From Osmia lignaria lignaria (taxonomy: Eukaryota > Arthropoda > Insecta > Hymenoptera > Megachilidae): DNA of 64,000 nt. The notes under the pieces were generated by a model that saw nothing but the letters and a program-made list of their open reading frames with translations, ran no database searches and was not told the origin of the DNA. The number at the start of each line of letters is the position of its first letter. Positions within the stretch are counted from its first letter, which is position 1. Shown here piece by piece: positions 10,539 through 23,900 of this stretch. The translations under genes were made by a program, and so were the position numbers. The stretch covers positions 19,614,001 to 19,678,000 of the forward strand of contig NW_027478160.1 in the NCBI RefSeq assembly GCF_051020975.1. The letters run 5' to 3'.

Positions 10539-13500
10539 AGATATTTAAAAGTTCCGAAGCCGCACCAACATAATAGAGATACAGAAACACCGTGGCCCCT
10601 TTCTTTGAGATAACTCTGCACTAGTGCGAGCCGGAAATGCCACTTCCAGCTTAGCTGTGCAGAAGAAGAACAACAAGAAGAAGAAATATCTCGAAATATG
10701 TCCGTCAGGCCCCTTCCCTTGAGATAAATCTGCAAATATCTCGGAAACGAAGCGAGCTATGGCAAAATGTTTAGAGACCTTTCTTGTAGAGAATTAAGTT
10801 TCCTACTTTTTATGTAGTATGATATTTTTTGATCAGACGCGTAGTTCTCGAGATATATCAAGATATTTAAAAGTTCCGAAGCCGCACCAACATAATAGAG
10901 ATACAGAAACACCGTGGCCCCTTTCTTTGAGATAACTCTGCACTATTGCGCGCTGCAAATGCCACTTCCAGCTTAGCTGTGCAGAAGAAGAACAACAAGA
11001 AGAAGAAATATCTCGAAATATGTCCGTCAGGCCCCTTCCCTTGAGATAAATCTGCAAATATCTCGGAAACGAAGCGAGCTATGGCAAAATGTTAAGAGAC
11101 CTTTTTTGTAGAGAATTATGTTTCCTACAATTTATGTTCTATGATATTTTTTGATCAGAAGCGTAGTTTTCGAGATATATCGAGATATTTAAAAGTTCCG
11201 AAGCCGCACCAACATAATAGAGATACAGAAACATCGTGGCCCCTTTCTTTGGGATAACTCTGCACTATTGCGAGCTGGAAATGCCACTTCCAGTTTAGCT
11301 GTGCAGAAGAAGAACAACAAGAAGAAGAAATATCTCGAAATATGTCCGTCAGGACCCTTCCCTTGAGATAAATCTGCAAATATCTCGGAAACGAAGCGAG
11401 CTATTGCAAAACGTTAAGAGACCTTTTTTGTAGAGAATTAAGTTTCCTACTTTTTACGTTCTATGATATTTTTTGATCAGAAGCGTAGTTTTCGAGATAT
11501 ATCGAGATATTTAAAAGTTCCGAAGCCGCACCAACATAATAGAGATACAGAAACACCGTGGCCCCTTTCTTTGAGATAACTCTGCACTATTGCGCGCTGC
11601 AAATGCCACTTCCAGCTTAGCTGTGCAGAAGAAGAACAACAAGAAGAAGAAATATCTCGAAATATGTCCGTCAGGCCCCTTCCCTTGAGATAAATCTGCA
11701 AATATCTCGGAAACGAAGCGAGCTATGGCAAAATGTTAAGAGACCTTTTTTGTAGAGAATTATGTTTCCTACAATTTATGTTCTATGATATTTTTTGATC
11801 AGAAGCGTAGTCTCCGAGATATATCGAGATATTTAAAAGTTCCGAAGCCGCACCAACATAATAGAGATACAGAAACATCGTGGCCCCTTTCTTTGGGATA
11901 ACTCTGCACTATTGCGAGCTGGAAATGCCACTTCCAGTTTAGCTGTGCAGAAGAAGAACAACAAGAAGAAGAAATATCTCGAAATATGTCCGTCAGGACC
12001 CTTCCCTTGAGATAAATCTGCAAATATCTCGGAAACGAAGCGAGCTATTGCAAAACGTTAAGAGACCTTTTTTGTAGAGAATTAAGTTTCCTACTTTTTA
12101 TGTTCGATGATATTTTTTGATCAGATGCGTAGTTCTCGAGATATATCAAGATATTTAAAAGTTCCGAAGCTGCACCAACATAATAGAGGTACAGAAACAC
12201 CGTGGCCTCTTTCTTTGAGATAACTCTGCACTATTGCGAGCTGCAAATGCCACTTCGAGCTTAGCTGTGCAGAAGAAGAACAACAAGAAGAAGAAATATC
12301 TCGAAATATGTCCGTCAGACCCCTTCCCTTGAGATGAATCTGCAAATATCTCGGAAACGAAGCGAGCTATGGCAAAATGTTAAGAGACCTTTTTTGTAGA
12401 GAATTAAGTTTCCTACTTTTTATGTTCTATGATATTTTTTGATCAGACGCGTAGTTCTCGAGATATATCAAGATATTTAAAAGTTCCGAAGCCGCACCAA
12501 CATAATAGAGATACAGAAACACCGTGGCCCCTTTCTTTGAGATAACTCTGCACTAGTGCGAGCCGCAAATGCCACTTCCAGCTTAGCTGTGCAGAAGAAG
12601 AACAACAAGAAGAAGAAATATCTCGAAATATGTCCGTCAGGCCCCTTCCCTTGAGATAAATCTGCAAATATCTCGGAAACGAAGCGAGCTATGGCAAAAT
12701 GTTTAGAGACCTTTCTTGTAGAGAATTAAGTTTCCTACTTTTTATGTAGTATGATATTTTTTGATCAGACGCGTAGTTCTCGAGATATATCAAGATATTT
12801 AAAAGTTCCGAAGCCGCACCAACATAATAGAGATACAGAAACACCGTGGCCCCTTTCTTTGAGATAACTCTGCACTATTGCGCGCTGCAAATGCCACTTC
12901 CAGCTTAGCTGTGCAGAAGAAGAACAACAAGAAGAAGAAATATCTCGAAATATGTCCGTCAGGCCCCTTCCCTTGAGATAAATCTGCAAATATCTCGGAA
13001 ACGAAGCGAGCTATGGCAAAATGTTAAGAGACCTTTTTTGTAGAGAATTATGTTTCCTACAATTTATGTTCTATGATATTTTTTGATCAGAAGCGTAGTT
13101 TTCGAGATATATCGAGATATTTAAAAGTTCCGAAGCCGCACCAACATAATAGAGATACAGAAACATCGTGGCCCCTTTCTTTGGGATAACTCTGCACTAT
13201 TGCGAGCTGGAAATGCCACTTCCAGTTTAGCTGTGCAGAAGAAGAACAACAAGAAGAAGAAATATCTCGAAATATGTCCGTCAGGACCCTTCCCTTGAGA
13301 TAAATCTGCAAATATCTCGGAAACGAAGCGAGCTATTGCAAAACGTTAAGAGACCTTTTTTGTAGAGAATTAAGTTTCCTACTTTTTACGTTCTATGATA
13401 TTTTTTGATCAGAAGCGTAGTTTTCGAGATATATCGAGATATTTAAAAGTTCCGAAGCCGCACCAACATAATAGAGATACAGAAACACCGTGGCCCCTTT

Positions 13501-14724
13501 CTTTGAGATAACTCTGCACTATTGCGCGCTGCAAATGCCACTTCCAGCTTAGCTGTGCAGAAGAAGAACAACAAGAAGAAGAAATATCTCGAAATATGTC
13601 CGTCAGGCCCCTTCCCTTGAGATAAATCTGCAAATATCTCGGAAACGAAGCGAGCTATGGCAAAATGTTAAGAGACCTTTTTTGTAGAGAATTATGTTTC
13701 CTACAATTTATGTTCTATGATATTTTTTGATCAGAAGCGTAGTTTCCGAGATATATCGAGATATTTAAAAGTTCCGAAGCCGCACCAACATAATAGAGAT
13801 ACAGAAACATCGTGGCCCCTTTCTTTGGGATAACTCTGCACTATTGCGAGCTGGAAATGCCACTTCCAGTTTAGCTGTGCAGAAGAAGAACAACAAGAAG
13901 AAGAAATATCTCGAAATATGTCCGTCAGGCCCCTTCCCTTGAGATATATCTGCAAATATCTCGGAAACGAAGCGAGCTATGGCAAAATGTTAAGAGACCT
14001 TTTTTGTAGAGAATTATGTTTCCTACAATTTATGTTCAATGATATTTTTTGATCAGAAGCGTAGTTTTCGAGATATATCGAGATATTTAAAAGTTCCGAA
14101 GCCGCACCAACATAATAGAGATACAGAAACACCGTGGCCCCTTTCTTTGAGATAACTCTGCACTAGTGAGAGCCGCAAATGCCACTTCCAGCTTAGCTGT
14201 GCAGAAGAAGAACAACAAGAAGAAGAAATATCTCGAAATATGTCCGTCAGGCCCCTTCCCTCGAGATAAATATGCAAATATCTCGGAAACGAAGCGAGCT
14301 ATGGCAAAATGTTAAGAGACCTTTTTTGTAGAGAATTATGTTTCCTACTTTTTATGTTCTATGATATTTTTTGATCAGACGCGTAGTTCTCGAGATATAT
14401 CAAGATATTTAAAAGTTCCGAAGCCGCACCAACATAATAGAGATACAGAAACACCGTGGCCCCTTTCTTTGAGATAACTCTGCACTAGTGCGAGCCGCAA
14501 ATGCCACTTCCAGCTTAGCTGTGCAGAAGAAGAACAACAAGAAGAAGAAATATCTCGAAATATGTCCGTCAGGACCCTTCCCTTGCGATAAATCTGCAAA
14601 TATCTCGGAAACGAAGCGAGCTATTGCAAAACGTTAAGAGACCTTTTTTGTAGAGAATTAAGTTTCCTACTTTTTACGTTCTATGATATTTTTTGATCAG
14701 AAGCGTAGTTTTCGAGATATATCG
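10539..14724 (+). repeat. 13-monomer block, copy 1 (4186 bp)
   Basis: Aligned at an offset of 4186 bp (13 x 322), 10539-14809 matches 14725-18995. I noticed only three differences: 10640 versus 14826, 14262 versus 18448, and 14586 versus 18772. The monomer order is end of 10511, then F-A-B-C-D-E-F-A-B-A'-G-H and the left end of a B monomer. G is the CTAGTGAGAGCC/AAATATGC type. H is an E/A hybrid at 14375. Confidence 0.93.
11155..13086 (+). repeat. Six-monomer higher-order repeat A-B-C-D-E-F (1932 bp)
   Basis: Six diagnosable monomers occur in fixed order. A (11155): ACATCGTGG, TTTGGGATA, CAGGACCC, ATTGCAAAACG. B (11477): ATTGCGCGCTGC with TTTTCGAG. C (11799): GTAGTCTCCGAG, otherwise like A. 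D (12121): GAAGCTGCACC, GAGGTACAG, CTTCGAGC. E (12443): CAGACGCG, GTTTAGAGACC, TATGTAGTATG. F (12765): CAGACGCG with ATTGCGCGC. The same order recurs at 15341-17272. Shortened or altered versions follow at 13087, 17273, 20493 and 22103, where C is replaced by an A-like monomer with GTAGTTTCCGAG. E-F-A-B-A-D appears again at 43033-44964. Confidence 0.88.
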
Positions 14725-15018
14725 AGATATTTAAAAGTTCCGAAGCCGCACCAACATAATAGAGATACAGAAACACCGTGGCCCCTTTCTTTGAGATAAC
14801 TCTGCACTAGTGCGAGCCGGAAATGTCACTTCCAGCTTAGCTGTGCAGAAGAAGAACAACAAGAAGAAGAAATATCTCGAAATATGTCCGTCAGGCCCCT
14901 TCCCTTGAGATAAATCTGCAAATATCTCGGAAACGAAGCGAGCTATGGCAAAATGTTTAGAGACCTTTCTTGTAGAGAATTAAGTTTCCTACTTTTTATG
15001 TAGTATGATATTTTTTGA
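14697..15018 (+). repeat. Hybrid monomer at the 13-monomer duplication junction
   Basis: The left end matches monomer 18883 (B type: GAAGCGTAGTTTTCGAG, TATCGAG). The right part matches monomer 10511 (CTAGTGCGAGCCGGAAATG). The switch lies between 14725 and 14809. This is the product expected from an unequal crossover between monomers 13 units apart. It also carries a private change at 14826 that puts a TGA stop in the minus-strand frame. Confidence 0.88.
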
Positions 15019-18000
15019 TCAGACGCGTAGTTCTCGAGATATATCAAGATATTTAAAAGTTCCGAAGCCGCACCAACATAATAGAGATACAGAAACACCG
15101 TGGCCCCTTTCTTTGAGATAACTCTGCACTATTGCGCGCTGCAAATGCCACTTCCAGCTTAGCTGTGCAGAAGAAGAACAACAAGAAGAAGAAATATCTC
15201 GAAATATGTCCGTCAGGCCCCTTCCCTTGAGATAAATCTGCAAATATCTCGGAAACGAAGCGAGCTATGGCAAAATGTTAAGAGACCTTTTTTGTAGAGA
15301 ATTATGTTTCCTACAATTTATGTTCTATGATATTTTTTGATCAGAAGCGTAGTTTTCGAGATATATCGAGATATTTAAAAGTTCCGAAGCCGCACCAACA
15401 TAATAGAGATACAGAAACATCGTGGCCCCTTTCTTTGGGATAACTCTGCACTATTGCGAGCTGGAAATGCCACTTCCAGTTTAGCTGTGCAGAAGAAGAA
15501 CAACAAGAAGAAGAAATATCTCGAAATATGTCCGTCAGGACCCTTCCCTTGAGATAAATCTGCAAATATCTCGGAAACGAAGCGAGCTATTGCAAAACGT
15601 TAAGAGACCTTTTTTGTAGAGAATTAAGTTTCCTACTTTTTACGTTCTATGATATTTTTTGATCAGAAGCGTAGTTTTCGAGATATATCGAGATATTTAA
15701 AAGTTCCGAAGCCGCACCAACATAATAGAGATACAGAAACACCGTGGCCCCTTTCTTTGAGATAACTCTGCACTATTGCGCGCTGCAAATGCCACTTCCA
15801 GCTTAGCTGTGCAGAAGAAGAACAACAAGAAGAAGAAATATCTCGAAATATGTCCGTCAGGCCCCTTCCCTTGAGATAAATCTGCAAATATCTCGGAAAC
15901 GAAGCGAGCTATGGCAAAATGTTAAGAGACCTTTTTTGTAGAGAATTATGTTTCCTACAATTTATGTTCTATGATATTTTTTGATCAGAAGCGTAGTCTC
16001 CGAGATATATCGAGATATTTAAAAGTTCCGAAGCCGCACCAACATAATAGAGATACAGAAACATCGTGGCCCCTTTCTTTGGGATAACTCTGCACTATTG
16101 CGAGCTGGAAATGCCACTTCCAGTTTAGCTGTGCAGAAGAAGAACAACAAGAAGAAGAAATATCTCGAAATATGTCCGTCAGGACCCTTCCCTTGAGATA
16201 AATCTGCAAATATCTCGGAAACGAAGCGAGCTATTGCAAAACGTTAAGAGACCTTTTTTGTAGAGAATTAAGTTTCCTACTTTTTATGTTCGATGATATT
16301 TTTTGATCAGATGCGTAGTTCTCGAGATATATCAAGATATTTAAAAGTTCCGAAGCTGCACCAACATAATAGAGGTACAGAAACACCGTGGCCTCTTTCT
16401 TTGAGATAACTCTGCACTATTGCGAGCTGCAAATGCCACTTCGAGCTTAGCTGTGCAGAAGAAGAACAACAAGAAGAAGAAATATCTCGAAATATGTCCG
16501 TCAGACCCCTTCCCTTGAGATGAATCTGCAAATATCTCGGAAACGAAGCGAGCTATGGCAAAATGTTAAGAGACCTTTTTTGTAGAGAATTAAGTTTCCT
16601 ACTTTTTATGTTCTATGATATTTTTTGATCAGACGCGTAGTTCTCGAGATATATCAAGATATTTAAAAGTTCCGAAGCCGCACCAACATAATAGAGATAC
16701 AGAAACACCGTGGCCCCTTTCTTTGAGATAACTCTGCACTAGTGCGAGCCGCAAATGCCACTTCCAGCTTAGCTGTGCAGAAGAAGAACAACAAGAAGAA
16801 GAAATATCTCGAAATATGTCCGTCAGGCCCCTTCCCTTGAGATAAATCTGCAAATATCTCGGAAACGAAGCGAGCTATGGCAAAATGTTTAGAGACCTTT
16901 CTTGTAGAGAATTAAGTTTCCTACTTTTTATGTAGTATGATATTTTTTGATCAGACGCGTAGTTCTCGAGATATATCAAGATATTTAAAAGTTCCGAAGC
17001 CGCACCAACATAATAGAGATACAGAAACACCGTGGCCCCTTTCTTTGAGATAACTCTGCACTATTGCGCGCTGCAAATGCCACTTCCAGCTTAGCTGTGC
17101 AGAAGAAGAACAACAAGAAGAAGAAATATCTCGAAATATGTCCGTCAGGCCCCTTCCCTTGAGATAAATCTGCAAATATCTCGGAAACGAAGCGAGCTAT
17201 GGCAAAATGTTAAGAGACCTTTTTTGTAGAGAATTATGTTTCCTACAATTTATGTTCTATGATATTTTTTGATCAGAAGCGTAGTTTTCGAGATATATCG
17301 AGATATTTAAAAGTTCCGAAGCCGCACCAACATAATAGAGATACAGAAACATCGTGGCCCCTTTCTTTGGGATAACTCTGCACTATTGCGAGCTGGAAAT
17401 GCCACTTCCAGTTTAGCTGTGCAGAAGAAGAACAACAAGAAGAAGAAATATCTCGAAATATGTCCGTCAGGACCCTTCCCTTGAGATAAATCTGCAAATA
17501 TCTCGGAAACGAAGCGAGCTATTGCAAAACGTTAAGAGACCTTTTTTGTAGAGAATTAAGTTTCCTACTTTTTACGTTCTATGATATTTTTTGATCAGAA
17601 GCGTAGTTTTCGAGATATATCGAGATATTTAAAAGTTCCGAAGCCGCACCAACATAATAGAGATACAGAAACACCGTGGCCCCTTTCTTTGAGATAACTC
17701 TGCACTATTGCGCGCTGCAAATGCCACTTCCAGCTTAGCTGTGCAGAAGAAGAACAACAAGAAGAAGAAATATCTCGAAATATGTCCGTCAGGCCCCTTC
17801 CCTTGAGATAAATCTGCAAATATCTCGGAAACGAAGCGAGCTATGGCAAAATGTTAAGAGACCTTTTTTGTAGAGAATTATGTTTCCTACAATTTATGTT
17901 CTATGATATTTTTTGATCAGAAGCGTAGTTTCCGAGATATATCGAGATATTTAAAAGTTCCGAAGCCGCACCAACATAATAGAGATACAGAAACATCGTG

Positions 18001-18995
18001 GCCCCTTTCTTTGGGATAACTCTGCACTATTGCGAGCTGGAAATGCCACTTCCAGTTTAGCTGTGCAGAAGAAGAACAACAAGAAGAAGAAATATCTCGA
18101 AATATGTCCGTCAGGCCCCTTCCCTTGAGATATATCTGCAAATATCTCGGAAACGAAGCGAGCTATGGCAAAATGTTAAGAGACCTTTTTTGTAGAGAAT
18201 TATGTTTCCTACAATTTATGTTCAATGATATTTTTTGATCAGAAGCGTAGTTTTCGAGATATATCGAGATATTTAAAAGTTCCGAAGCCGCACCAACATA
18301 ATAGAGATACAGAAACACCGTGGCCCCTTTCTTTGAGATAACTCTGCACTAGTGAGAGCCGCAAATGCCACTTCCAGCTTAGCTGTGCAGAAGAAGAACA
18401 ACAAGAAGAAGAAATATCTCGAAATATGTCCGTCAGGCCCCTTCCCTTGAGATAAATATGCAAATATCTCGGAAACGAAGCGAGCTATGGCAAAATGTTA
18501 AGAGACCTTTTTTGTAGAGAATTATGTTTCCTACTTTTTATGTTCTATGATATTTTTTGATCAGACGCGTAGTTCTCGAGATATATCAAGATATTTAAAA
18601 GTTCCGAAGCCGCACCAACATAATAGAGATACAGAAACACCGTGGCCCCTTTCTTTGAGATAACTCTGCACTAGTGCGAGCCGCAAATGCCACTTCCAGC
18701 TTAGCTGTGCAGAAGAAGAACAACAAGAAGAAGAAATATCTCGAAATATGTCCGTCAGGACCCTTCCCTTGAGATAAATCTGCAAATATCTCGGAAACGA
18801 AGCGAGCTATTGCAAAACGTTAAGAGACCTTTTTTGTAGAGAATTAAGTTTCCTACTTTTTACGTTCTATGATATTTTTTGATCAGAAGCGTAGTTTTCG
18901 AGATATATCGAGATATTTAAAAGTTCCGAAGCCGCACCAACATAATAGAGATACAGAAACACCGTGGCCCCTTTCTTTGAGATAACTCTGCACTA
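14725..18995 (+). repeat. 13-monomer block, copy 2
   Basis: Second copy of the 4186-bp block, ending where 18996 (T) departs from 14810 (G). It contains the second full A-B-C-D-E-F unit (15341-17272) and the second G and H monomers (18239 and 18561). On the right it continues as B-A'-G-E rather than jumping back to the 10511 type. Confidence 0.93.
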
Positions 18996-20047
18996 TTGCG
19001 CGCTGCAAATGCCACTTCCAGCTTAGCTGTGCAGAAGAAGAACAACAAGAAGAAGAAATATCTCGAAATATGTCCGTCAGGCCCCTTCCCTTGAGATAAA
19101 TCTGCAAATATCTCGGAAACGAAGCGAGCTATGGCAAAATGTTAAGAGACCTTTTTTGTAGAGAATTATGTTTCCTACAATTTATGTTCTATGATATTTT
19201 TTGATCAGAAGCGTAGTTTCCGAGATATATCGAGATATTTAAAAGTTCCGAAGCCGCACCAACATAATAGAGATACAGAAACATCGTGGCCCCTTTCTTT
19301 GGGATAACTCTGCACTATTGCGAGCTGGAAATGCCACTTCCAGTTTAGCTGTGCAGAAGAAGAACAACAAGAAGAAGAAATATCTCGAAATATGTCCGTC
19401 AGGCCCCTTCCCTTGAGATATATCTGCAAATATCTCGGAAACGAAGCGAGCTATGGCAAAATGTTAAGAGACCTTTTTTGTAGAGAATTATGTTTCCTAC
19501 AATTTATGTTCAATGATATTTTTTGATCAGAAGCGTAGTTTTCGAGATATATCGAGATATTTAAAAGTTCCGAAGCCGCACCAACATAATAGAGATACAG
19601 AAACACCGTGGCCCCTTTCTTTGAGATAACTCTGCACTAGTGAGAGCCGCAAATGCCACTTCCAGCTTAGCTGTGCAGAAGAAGAACAACAAGAAGAAGA
19701 AATATCTCGAAATATGTCCGTCAGGCCCCTTCCCTTGAGATAAATATGCAAATATCTCGGAAACGAAGCGAGCTATGGCAAAATGTTAAGAGACCTTTTT
19801 TGTAGAGAATTATGTTTCCTACTTTTTATGTTCTATGATATTTTTTGATCAGACGCGTAGTTCTCGAGATATATCAAGATATTTAAAAGTTCCGAAGCCG
19901 CACCAACATAATAGAGATACAGAAACACCGTGGCCCCTTTCTTTGAGATAACTCTGCACTAGTGCGAGCCGCAAATGCCACTTCCAGCTTAGCTGTGCAG
20001 AAGAAGAACAACAAGAAGAAGAAATATCTCGAAATATGTCCGTCAGG
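17413..20047 (+). repeat. Four-monomer tandem duplication (1288-bp offset)
   Basis: 17413-18759 matches 18701-20047 at an offset of 1288 bp, giving B-A'-G-(H) followed by B-A'-G-(E). The junction lies inside monomer 18561 (H), between 18701 and 18759. H has an E-type left part (CAGACGCG, CTAGTGCGAGCCGC) and an A-type right part (CAGGACCC, ATTGCAAAACG, TTTTTACGTTC). Monomer 14375 has the same hybrid structure. Confidence 0.85.
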
Positions 20048-20912
20048 CCCCTTCCCTTGAGATAAATCTGCAAATATCTCGGAAACGAAGCGAGCTATGG
20101 CAAAATGTTTAGAGACCTTTCTTGTAGAGAATTAAGTTTCCTACTTTTTATGTAGTATGATATTTTTTGATCAGACGCGTAGTTCTCGAGATATATCAAG
20201 ATATTTAAAAGTTCCGAAGCCGCACCAACATAATAGAGATACAGAAACACCGTGGCCCCTTTCTTTGAGATAACTCTGCACTATTGCGCGCTGCAAATGC
20301 CACTTCCAGCTTAGCTGTGCAGAAGAAGAACAACAAGAAGAAGAAATATCTCGAAATATGTCCGTCAGGCCCCTTCCCTTGAGATAAATCTGCAAATATC
20401 TCGGAAACGAAGCGAGCTATGGCAAAATGTTAAGAGACCTTTTTTGTAGAGAATTATGTTTCCTACAATTTATGTTCTATGATATTTTTTGATCAGAAGC
20501 GTAGTTTTCGAGATATATCGAGATATTTAAAAGTTCCGAAGCCGCACCAACATAATAGAGATACAGAAACACCGTGGCCCCTTTCTTTGAGATAACTCTG
20601 CACTATTGCGCGCTGCAAATGCCACTTCCAGCTTAGCTGTGCAGAAGAAGAACAACAAGAAGAAGAAATATCTCGAAATATGTCCGTCAGGCCCCTTCCC
20701 TTGAGATAAATCTGCAAATATCTCGGAAACGAAGCGAGCTATGGCAAAATGTTAAGAGACCTTTTTTGTAGAGAATTATGTTTCCTACAATTTATGTTCT
20801 ATGATATTTTTTGATCAGAAGCGTAGTTTCCGAGATATATCGAGATATTTAAAAGTTCCGAAGCCGCACCAACATAATAGAGATACAGAAACATCGTGGC
20901 CCCTTTCTTTGG
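20048..20912 (+). repeat. Rearranged HOR unit E-F-B-A''
   Basis: The right part of E (19849) is followed by F (20171) and B (20493), so the A monomer usually found between F and B is missing. The left part of an A-like monomer (20815, GTAGTTTCCGAG, ACATCGTGG) ends the segment. From 20493, the order B-A''-D-E-F-A recurs at 22425 with a 1932-bp offset, so only this unit lost one monomer. Confidence 0.8.
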
Positions 20913-23900
20913 GATAACTCTGCACTATTGCGAGCTGGAAATGCCACTTCCAGTTTAGCTGTGCAGAAGAAGAACAACAAGAAGAAGAAATATCTCGAAA
21001 TATGTCCGTCAGGACCCTTCCCTTGAGATAAATCTGCAAATATCTCGGAAACGAAGCGAGCTATTGCAAAACGTTAAGAGACCTTTTTTGTAGAGAATTA
21101 AGTTTCCTACTTTTTATGTTCGATGATATTTTTTGATCAGATGCGTAGTTCTCGAGATATATCAAGATATTTAAAAGTTCCGAAGCTGCACCAACATAAT
21201 AGAGGTACAGAAACACCGTGGCCTCTTTCTTTGAGATAACTCTGCACTATTGCGAGCTGCAAATGCCACTTCGAGCTTAGCTGTGCAGAAGAAGAACAAC
21301 AAGAAGAAGAAATATCTCGAAATATGTCCGTCAGACCCCTTCCCTTGAGATGAATCTGCAAATATCTCGGAAACGAAGCGAGCTATGGCAAAATGTTAAG
21401 AGACCTTTTTTGTAGAGAATTAAGTTTCCTACTTTTTATGTTCTATGATATTTTTTGATCAGACGCGTAGTTCTCGAGATATATCAAGATATTTAAAAGT
21501 TCCGAAGCCGCACCAACATAATAGAGATACAGAAACACCGTGGCCCCTTTCTTTGAGATAACTCTGCACTAGTGCGAGCCGCAAATGCCACTTCCAGCTT
21601 AGCTGTGCAGAAGAAGAACAACAAGAAGAAGAAATATCTCGAAATATGTCCGTCAGGCCCCTTCCCTTGAGATAAATCTGCAAATATCTCGGAAACGAAG
21701 CGAGCTATGGCAAAATGTTTAGAGACCTTTCTTGTAGAGAATTAAGTTTCCTACTTTTTATGTAGTATGATATTTTTTGATCAGACGCGTAGTTCTCGAG
21801 ATATATCAAGATATTTAAAAGTTCCGAAGCCGCACCAACATAATAGAGATACAGAAACACCGTGGCCCCTTTCTTTGAGATAACTCTGCACTATTGCGCG
21901 CTGCAAATGCCACTTCCAGCTTAGCTGTGCAGAAGAAGAACAACAAGAAGAAGAAATATCTCGAAATATGTCCGTCAGGCCCCTTCCCTTGAGATAAATC
22001 TGCAAATATCTCGGAAACGAAGCGAGCTATGGCAAAATGTTAAGAGACCTTTTTTGTAGAGAATTATGTTTCCTACAATTTATGTTCTATGATATTTTTT
22101 GATCAGAAGCGTAGTTTTCGAGATATATCGAGATATTTAAAAGTTCCGAAGCCGCACCAACATAATAGAGATACAGAAACATCGTGGCCCCTTTCTTTGG
22201 GATAACTCTGCACTATTGCGAGCTGGAAATGCCACTTCCAGTTTAGCTGTGCAGAAGAAGAACAACAAGAAGAAGAAATATCTCGAAATATGTCCGTCAG
22301 GACCCTTCCCTTGAGATAAATCTGCAAATATCTCGGAAACGAAGCGAGCTATTGCAAAACGTTAAGAGACCTTTTTTGTAGAGAATTAAGTTTCCTACTT
22401 TTTACGTTCTATGATATTTTTTGATCAGAAGCGTAGTTTTCGAGATATATCGAGATATTTAAAAGTTCCGAAGCCGCACCAACATAATAGAGATACAGAA
22501 ACACCGTGGCCCCTTTCTTTGAGATAACTCTGCACTATTGCGCGCTGCAAATGCCACTTCCAGCTTAGCTGTGCAGAAGAAGAACAACAAGAAGAAGAAA
22601 TATCTCGAAATATGTCCGTCAGGCCCCTTCCCTTGAGATAAATCTGCAAATATCTCGGAAACGAAGCGAGCTATGGCAAAATGTTAAGAGACCTTTTTTG
22701 TAGAGAATTATGTTTCCTACAATTTATGTTCTATGATATTTTTTGATCAGAAGCGTAGTTTCCGAGATATATCGAGATATTTAAAAGTTCCGAAGCCGCA
22801 CCAACATAATAGAGATACAGAAACATCGTGGCCCCTTTCTTTGGGATAACTCTGCACTATTGCGAGCTGGAAATGCCACTTCCAGTTTAGCTGTGCAGAA
22901 GAAGAACAACAAGAAGAAGAAATATCTCGAAATATGTCCGTCAGGACCCTTCCCTTGAGATAAATCTGCAAATATCTCGGAAACGAAGCGAGCTATTGCA
23001 AAACGTTAAGAGACCTTTTTTGTAGAGAATTAAGTTTCCTACTTTTTATGTTCGATGATATTTTTTGATCAGATGCGTAGTTCTCGAGATATATCAAGAT
23101 ATTTAAAAGTTCCGAAGCTGCACCAACATAATAGAGGTACAGAAACACCGTGGCCTCTTTCTTTGAGATAACTCTGCACTATCGCGAGCTGCAAATGCCA
23201 CTTCGAGCTTAGCTGTGCAGAAGAAGAACAACAAGAAGAAGAAATATCTCGAAATATGTCCGTCAGACCCCTTCCCTTGAGATGAATCTGCAAATATCTC
23301 GGAAACGAAGCGAGCTATGGCAAAATGTTAAGAGACCTTTTTTGTAGAGAATTAAGTTTCCTACTTTTTATGTTCTATGATATTTTTTGATCAGATGCGT
23401 AGTTCTCGAGATATATCAAGATATTTAAAAGTTCCGAAGCCGCACCAACATAATAGAGGTACAGAAACACCGTGGCCTCTTTCTTTGAGATAACTCTGCA
23501 CTATTGCGAGCTGCAAATGCCACTTCGAGCCTAGCTGTGCAGAAGAAGAACAACAAGAAGAAGAAATATCTCGAAATCTGTCCGTCAGACCCCTGCCCTT
23601 GAGATGAATCTGCAAATATCTCGGAAACGAAGCGAGCTATGGCAAAATGTTAAGAGACCTTTTTTGTAGAGAATTAAGTTTCCTACTTTTTATGTTCGAT
23701 GATATTTTTTGATCAGATGCGTAGTTCTCGAGATATATCAAGATATTTAAAAGTTCCGAAGCTGCACCAACATAATAGAGGTACAGAAACAACGTGGCCT
23801 CTTTCTTTGAGATAACTCTGCACTATTGCGACCTGCAAATGCCACTTCCAGCTCAGCTGTGCAGAAGAAGAACAACAAGAAGAAGAAATATCTTGAAATA

